Source: Caulobacter sp.
Lineage (GTDB): Bacteria > Pseudomonadota > Alphaproteobacteria > Caulobacterales > Caulobacteraceae
Assembly: GCA_028291125.1 (NCBI GenBank)
Contig: JAQGIN010000083.1
Location: 1-9,219, forward strand
DNA: 9,219 bases
Direction of reading: 5' to 3'
Shown piece after piece: positions 6,355 to 9,219 of this stretch (position 1 is the stretch's first letter; each line of letters begins with the position of its first letter). The notes beneath the pieces are model-generated. The model did no database searches and had not been told where the DNA came from. It saw only the letters and a program-made list of their open reading frames with translations. The position numbers and the translations under genes were made by a program.

Positions 6355-6384
6355 CCATCATCTCCGCGAAAGCGGGGATGATGG
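6355..6384. terminator. Hairpin between convergent genes, probable bidirectional terminator
   Basis: A 13-base-pair stem (6355-6367 with 6372-6384, one T-G position) closed by a GAAA tetraloop, ten bases after the VWA stop and 35 bases from the stop of the convergent RTX gene. The position suits a shared terminator, although neither side has a real U-tract. The core CCGCGAAAGCGG also occurs in dispersed intergenic palindromes of many proteobacteria, so it may be a repeat unit serving this purpose. Confidence 0.5.
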
Positions 6385-6418
6385 GCTTTGGGGGCGTCAC
6401 ACAGGGTGAGATAGGGCG

Positions 6419-7825
6419 CTAGCCGCGCATCACGTCGCCATCGGCCGGCGCCGAGGGAGCGTGTCCGACCAGCGCCGGTTCGGCGGGGACCGAGCCGGAA
6501 TGGCCCAGCTCGACCGGCGTGACCGGGGTGTCGCCCGGATCGCCGGGCTTCCAGGTCCTGGCGTCGGCCCCGCCCAACAGCAGGAAGCCGTCCTCGACCC
6601 CGTCGCCATCGAAGTCGTAGCCCACCCGCGCCCCGGCCAAGGCCGTGGTGGTGGCCGCGTCGGCGTGGTCGCCGCGCTCGGTCCAGACGTCGGTGACCGC
6701 CACGGAGCCGACGACGGTGACATGGCTCTGGGCGGTGAACACCACCCGGTCGCCCTGCGCCGTCGAGAAGTCGACCACCAGGCCGAGCAGGGACGGATGG
6801 TGCTCGGCCGCCGCCACGGTCGGGATGGTGGTCGCCTTGGCGGTTGGCGCCGCCAAAACGATGAAGGTGTCGGCCCCGGCCCCGCCGGTCGCCACCACCC
6901 GCTCGCCCATCACGATCTTGTCGTCGCCGGCGTCGCCGTACAGCTGATCGGTCTCGCCGGCCTTGGCACCCGCGCCGTCGATATAGTCGTCACCGCCGCC
7001 GCCATGGATCACGTCGCCGCCTGGACCACCGATCAGCACGTCGGCGCCGGGACCGCCGGTCAGGACCAGCTTGGTCGCCGCGAAGCCCTCGGCTTGCGGC
7101 TTCGGAACCGACAGCGCCGCGACGGCGGTGTGGGCGGCCTCGTCCGGGGTGGGCGGCGCCCAGGGCGTGGCCTTGTGGGCGGCCACGCCAGCCGGCTCGG
7201 CGGGCGCCGCCAGGGCGACGACATCGGCCGACCGCGCCTTGGCGGTGGCGGCGGCCAGATCCGAGGATTCCACCTCCGAAGGCGCCGCCGCGCGTCCGAT
7301 CAGCCTGTCGGCCGCTTCGTGCAGGGCGGCGATCATCGCCGACGGTGGCAGATCGGCGCCCGGTCGGGCGTCGCGCAGGGCGACCTCGAAGTCCCATTGC
7401 GGATCCGCGCCGCCCACCACGTGGTTCTCGAGATAGAAGCCGACGGCGATCACCAGGGCCAGGAAGGTCTGAGCCTCGCGTCCCGGCGGGTTGAAGGCCA
7501 CCACCACCTCGCCGCGCGCCTCGGCGCCGGTGGCCACCAGCACCTGACGCACCGCACCCCACAGGCTGTTGACCTGGCGGATGATGTCGACGGCGGCGTC
7601 ATGGATGACGAAGCGGCCGTCGATGCGGGCCACGTGGACCAGCACCTCCTGCTGCTCGTCGGTGACCACGCACCAGGGGTCGCCGGAGTCGGTCTGACCA
7701 AAAGCCACCTCGACCGGGACGCCCTTGGCCGACAGGTGGTCGGCCAGCTCCAGCAGCCGCGCGCGCTCGCCGGCCGTCCAGTCGCCGGCGACGGTCCTCG
7801 GAACGAAGGGGAAGATGTTGTTCAT
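6419..7825 (-). CDS. RTX-type calcium-binding repeat protein with novel N-terminal domain
   Basis: A 468-residue protein with three regions. Residues 1-150 form a domain I cannot assign: DWTAGERARLLELADHL (15-31), GDPWCVVTDE (48-57), VLVHVARIDGRFVIHDA (61-77) and a short hydrophobic stretch FLALVIAVGFYL (121-132) that is marginal for a membrane helix. An Ala/Pro-rich linker covers about 175-245. Five RTX nonapeptides follow: GGPGADVLI (257), GGPGGDVIH (266), GGGGDDYID (275), GDAGDDKIV (297) and GGAGADTFI (314). Then comes VVDFSTAQGDRVVF (350-363), common after RTX blocks, and DFDGDGVED (404-412), an EF-hand-like calcium loop. There is no Sec signal; RTX proteins usually leave by type I secretion through a C-terminal signal, but the Gly/Pro-rich tail here is not a clear one. 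It lies 12 bases after the XRE regulator gene in one operon. Confidence 0.85.
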   Translation of the reverse strand: MNNIFPFVPRTVAGDWTAGERARLLELADHLSAKGVPVEVAFGQTDSGDPWCVVTDEQQEVLVHVARIDGRFVIHDAAVDIIRQVNSLWGAVRQVLVATGAEARGEVVVAFNPPGREAQTFLALVIAVGFYLENHVVGGADPQWDFEVALRDARPGADLPPSAMIAALHEAADRLIGRAAAPSEVESSDLAAATAKARSADVVALAAPAEPAGVAAHKATPWAPPTPDEAAHTAVAALSVPKPQAEGFAATKLVLTGGPGADVLIGGPGGDVIHGGGGDDYIDGAGAKAGETDQLYGDAGDDKIVMGERVVATGGAGADTFIVLAAPTAKATTIPTVAAAEHHPSLLGLVVDFSTAQGDRVVFTAQSHVTVVGSVAVTDVWTERGDHADAATTTALAGARVGYDFDGDGVEDGFLLLGGADARTWKPGDPGDTPVTPVELGHSGSVPAEPALVGHAPSAPADGDVMRG

Positions 7826-7837
7826 CGCGGCGAACCG

Positions 7838-8188
7838 TCAGATTTGCGCCGTCCGATCGGCGGTTGGGGCCTCGGTCTCGTCGTCCTCGACCGCGCCGAA
7901 CAGCAGCCGATACAATTCCGGCTCGTAATAGCGCAACAGGATGCGGGCGAAGTCGCCGGGATCCAGGCCGATCGCCTCGGCCCAGGCCGCCTGGGTTTCG
8001 ATGGGAACCCGGCCCAGGCCGTTCTCGACCTGGGAGACGAAGGTGTAATAGCGCAGGCCGATCTTCTCGGCCAGTTCCGCCTGGGTCAGGCCGGCCATTT
8101 CGCGGGTGGCCTTCAGCCAGCGGCCCGCCTGGCGGCGCAGGCCCTTGGTCAGCGCCGCCTTGGCGGGATCCATCGCCGTTCGAGACAT
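7838..8188 (-). CDS. XRE-family helix-turn-helix regulator
   Basis: A 116-residue DNA-binding protein, probably a dimeric repressor or activator. The HTH_3 domain covers about residues 22-77: LKATREMAGLTQAELAEKIG (25-44), then the recognition helix region LRYYTFVSQVENGLGRVP (45-62), which recalls a group of small alphaproteobacterial regulators often found near polysaccharide genes (from memory). A C-terminal segment FARILLRYYEPELYRLLF (80-97) may mediate dimerisation, and the tail is acidic. No metabolite-binding domain is present. AAAGGTG nine bases before the ATG at 8188 is a usable ribosome-binding site; Met6 is an alternative start. It is first in a two-gene operon with the RTX protein and divergent from a glycosyltransferase. 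The gap upstream carries repeated AAYGCAA boxes that could be its own operators; that link is inference. Confidence 0.9.
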   Translation of the reverse strand: MSRTAMDPAKAALTKGLRRQAGRWLKATREMAGLTQAELAEKIGLRYYTFVSQVENGLGRVPIETQAAWAEAIGLDPGDFARILLRYYEPELYRLLFGAVEDDETEAPTADRTAQI

Positions 8189-8244
8189 CTGTCAGCGCAC
8201 CTTTCGCCCGCCCCCGCGGCGAGATTTCTCATCAGTTCTTACGT

Positions 8245-8262
8245 GTTGCATTAAAACGCAAC
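8245..8262. promoter_or_regulatory. 18-base palindrome upstream of the XRE operon, candidate operator
   Basis: GTTGCATTAAAACGCAAC: eight-base arms matching at seven of eight positions around a central AA, 57 bases upstream of the XRE start codon. The minus-strand reading also offers TTGTTG and TAAGAA separated by 17 bases, a weak promoter-like pair overlapping the palindrome, which would suit autorepression. The promoter reading is weak; the palindrome itself is clear. Confidence 0.45.
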
Positions 8263-8342
8263 AAGAGGCCGATTGTCGCGCGGAAAATGCAAGCTTGCCG
8301 TGAAATCGCCGCCTTTGGGTCGCCACGAAAGGCCTTGCGATC

Positions 8343-8374
8343 TGCGTTTGGGGAAACTACAGTTTTAACGCAAC
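8343..8374. promoter_or_regulatory. Second AACGCA box pair on the glycosyltransferase side
   Basis: TGCGTT (8343-8348) and AACGCAAC (8367-8374) form a spaced inverted pair 18 bases apart. AACGCAAC is an exact copy of the right arm of the palindrome at 8245-8262. An additional AATGCAA lies between the two sites at 8286-8292. The pair lies about 100 bases before the glycosyltransferase start, so one regulator could act on both divergent genes. A GANTC site (GATTC, 8402-8406) follows. Confidence 0.35.
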
Positions 8375-8458
8375 TATTTCAAACGTAGCTTAAGCGGTGT
8401 CGATTCCAGGCGCCGTGGGACCAGGGCGACGGGGCTGGCCTCGTCTCCGATCAACCGC

Positions 8459-8462
8459 AAGG
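8459..8462 (+). promoter_or_regulatory. Shine-Dalgarno deciding the glycosyltransferase start
   Basis: AAGG eight bases before the ATG at 8471. It favours this start over the internal ATG at 8564, which has no comparable sequence and would cut into the first beta strand of the GT2 fold. Confidence 0.45.
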
Positions 8463-8470
8463 CCTTCCGT

Positions 8471-9219
8471 ATGTACGCCTCGATCAGTCCTGTTCTTCCG
8501 CGAAGCAAGGCCCGGTTCGCCACCCCGGCGCCGACGCCGCCGCGCCCGCGGTTGTCGCTGATCATGGTCGTCTACATGACCGGCCCGGCCCTGGTGGACA
8601 GCGTCAGCCACGTGCTGGCCGAGCCGACGGTCGACGAGTTCATCATCATCGACAACGGCTCGCCGCCCGACGTCGCCGTCTGGCTGCGGGTCCTGGCCGC
8701 CAACGAGCCCCGGGTCCGCCTGGTCCAGGGCCAGGGCAATATCGGCTTCGCCCGCGCCGCCAATCTGGGCGCCGCCACCGCCAAGGGCTCGGACCTGGTG
8801 TTCCTCAATCCGGACGCCTTCCTGCTGCCGGGCTGCGTCGCCGCCCTGGCCGACGCCGGCCGCGACCGCCCGCGGCCTTGCATCGTCGGCGCCCGGGTGT
8901 TTAACCCCGATGGCAGCGAGCAGCGCGGGGCCCGCCGCGGCGAGGTGACGCCGGTCACCACCCTGCTCAGCCTCACCCATCTGAGCACCCGCCTGCGTGC
9001 GCTGCGCCGGTTCGAGATCCACCACGAGTCCGAGCCGTCGCCGCTGCATCCGACCCCCGTGCCGACCATCTCCGGCGCCTGCTTCTATGTGCGGGCCTGG
9101 GACTTCCGCGCCCTGGGCGGCTTCGACGAGGGCTTCTTCCTGCATGTCGAGGACATCGACCTATGCTGGCGGGCCCGCCGCCAGAAGGGCACGGTGGTGT
9201 TCCAGCCGCACGCCAAGGT
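8471..9219 (+). CDS. Family 2 glycosyltransferase, WbbL-like (3' end outside window)
   Basis: Inverting GT-A-fold glycosyltransferase, of the group often annotated as rhamnosyltransferases, which transfers sugars from nucleotide donors in O-antigen, capsule or exopolysaccharide assembly at the cytoplasmic membrane. The 249 codons seen include the first Rossmann strand LSLIMVVYMTG (28-38), FIIIDNGSPPD (57-67), the nucleotide-binding region GNIGFARAANLG (89-100), the DxD-equivalent FLNPDAFLLPG (111-121), the acceptor-site segment ISGACFYVRA (200-209) and GGFDEGFFLHVEDIDLCWR (216-234) carrying the probable catalytic-base acidic residues. The first 27 residues are a Pro/Arg-rich extension. The reading frame is open to the right edge. 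It is divergent from the XRE-RTX operon, with 282 bases between start codons. Exact sugar and polymer are unknown. Confidence 0.92.
   Translation, partial: MYASISPVLPRSKARFATPAPTPPRPRLSLIMVVYMTGPALVDSVSHVLAEPTVDEFIIIDNGSPPDVAVWLRVLAANEPRVRLVQGQGNIGFARAANLGAATAKGSDLVFLNPDAFLLPGCVAALADAGRDRPRPCIVGARVFNPDGSEQRGARRGEVTPVTTLLSLTHLSTRLRALRRFEIHHESEPSPLHPTPVPTISGACFYVRAWDFRALGGFDEGFFLHVEDIDLCWRARRQKGTVVFQPHAK

Noticed and set aside
6929..7063. Tandem DNA repeat or CRISPR-like array in the GC-rich glycine region
   Set aside because: The periodicity is the coding of RTX nonapeptides (GGxGxDxxx); units are 27 bases, diverged, and have no spacers.
6461..8254. 597-codon open frame on the plus strand opposite the RTX and XRE genes
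   Set aside because: Product is Gly/Arg/His-rich low-complexity sequence without domains, fully antisense to two genes with recognisable families; typical of GC-rich DNA.
8365..8393. CtrA site (TTAA-N7-TTAA) before the glycosyltransferase
   Set aside because: TTAA at 8365 is followed at the right spacing by ATTT, and the next TTAA is too far away.
8564..9219. Glycosyltransferase starting at the internal ATG 8564
   Set aside because: This would cut the first beta strand and lacks a ribosome-binding sequence; ATG at 8471 has AAGG eight bases upstream.

Overview
The window is GC-rich, bacterial and almost wholly coding. Gene content, codon bias toward G/C in third positions, GANTC motifs in the gaps and a dispersed palindrome of a type I associate with Caulobacter and Phenylobacterium suggest an alphaproteobacterium, most likely Caulobacterales. 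That assignment is inference; no rRNA or other marker is present.

Left block (1-4446, minus strand): a six-gene run read right to left: HDAC-superfamily deacetylase, histidine phosphatase, xseB (exonuclease VII small subunit), csaA-like tRNA-binding protein, ispA (farnesyl diphosphate synthase type) and dxs (DXP synthase, 3' end outside the window). Most junctions overlap by 1-4 bases or are only 17-64 bases wide, so the genes are probably co-transcribed and partly translationally coupled. The dxs-ispA pair supplies isoprenoid precursors: Dxs makes DXP, the entry to the MEP pathway, and IspA condenses the resulting C5 units into prenyl diphosphates.

Middle block (4447-6345, plus strand): a PaiA-like GNAT acetyltransferase starts only 22 bases from the divergent deacetylase gene, giving a possible acetylation/deacetylation pair. 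A palindromic repeat element and a short GAAC-N4-GTTC inverted repeat follow, then a CoxE-like von Willebrand factor A protein. A GNRA-loop hairpin separates this gene from the convergent next block.

Right block (6419-9219): an XRE/HTH regulator and an RTX calcium-binding-repeat protein form a minus-strand two-gene operon. A family 2 glycosyltransferase (3' end outside the window) runs the other way. The 282-base divergent gap is the most AT-rich non-coding stretch here and carries a cluster of AAYGCAA-type boxes, including an 18-base palindrome. This is the best candidate for an uncharacterised regulatory module, possibly linking a calcium-binding protein to surface polysaccharide synthesis. 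I saw no tRNA, rRNA, CRISPR array, insertion sequence or phage gene.
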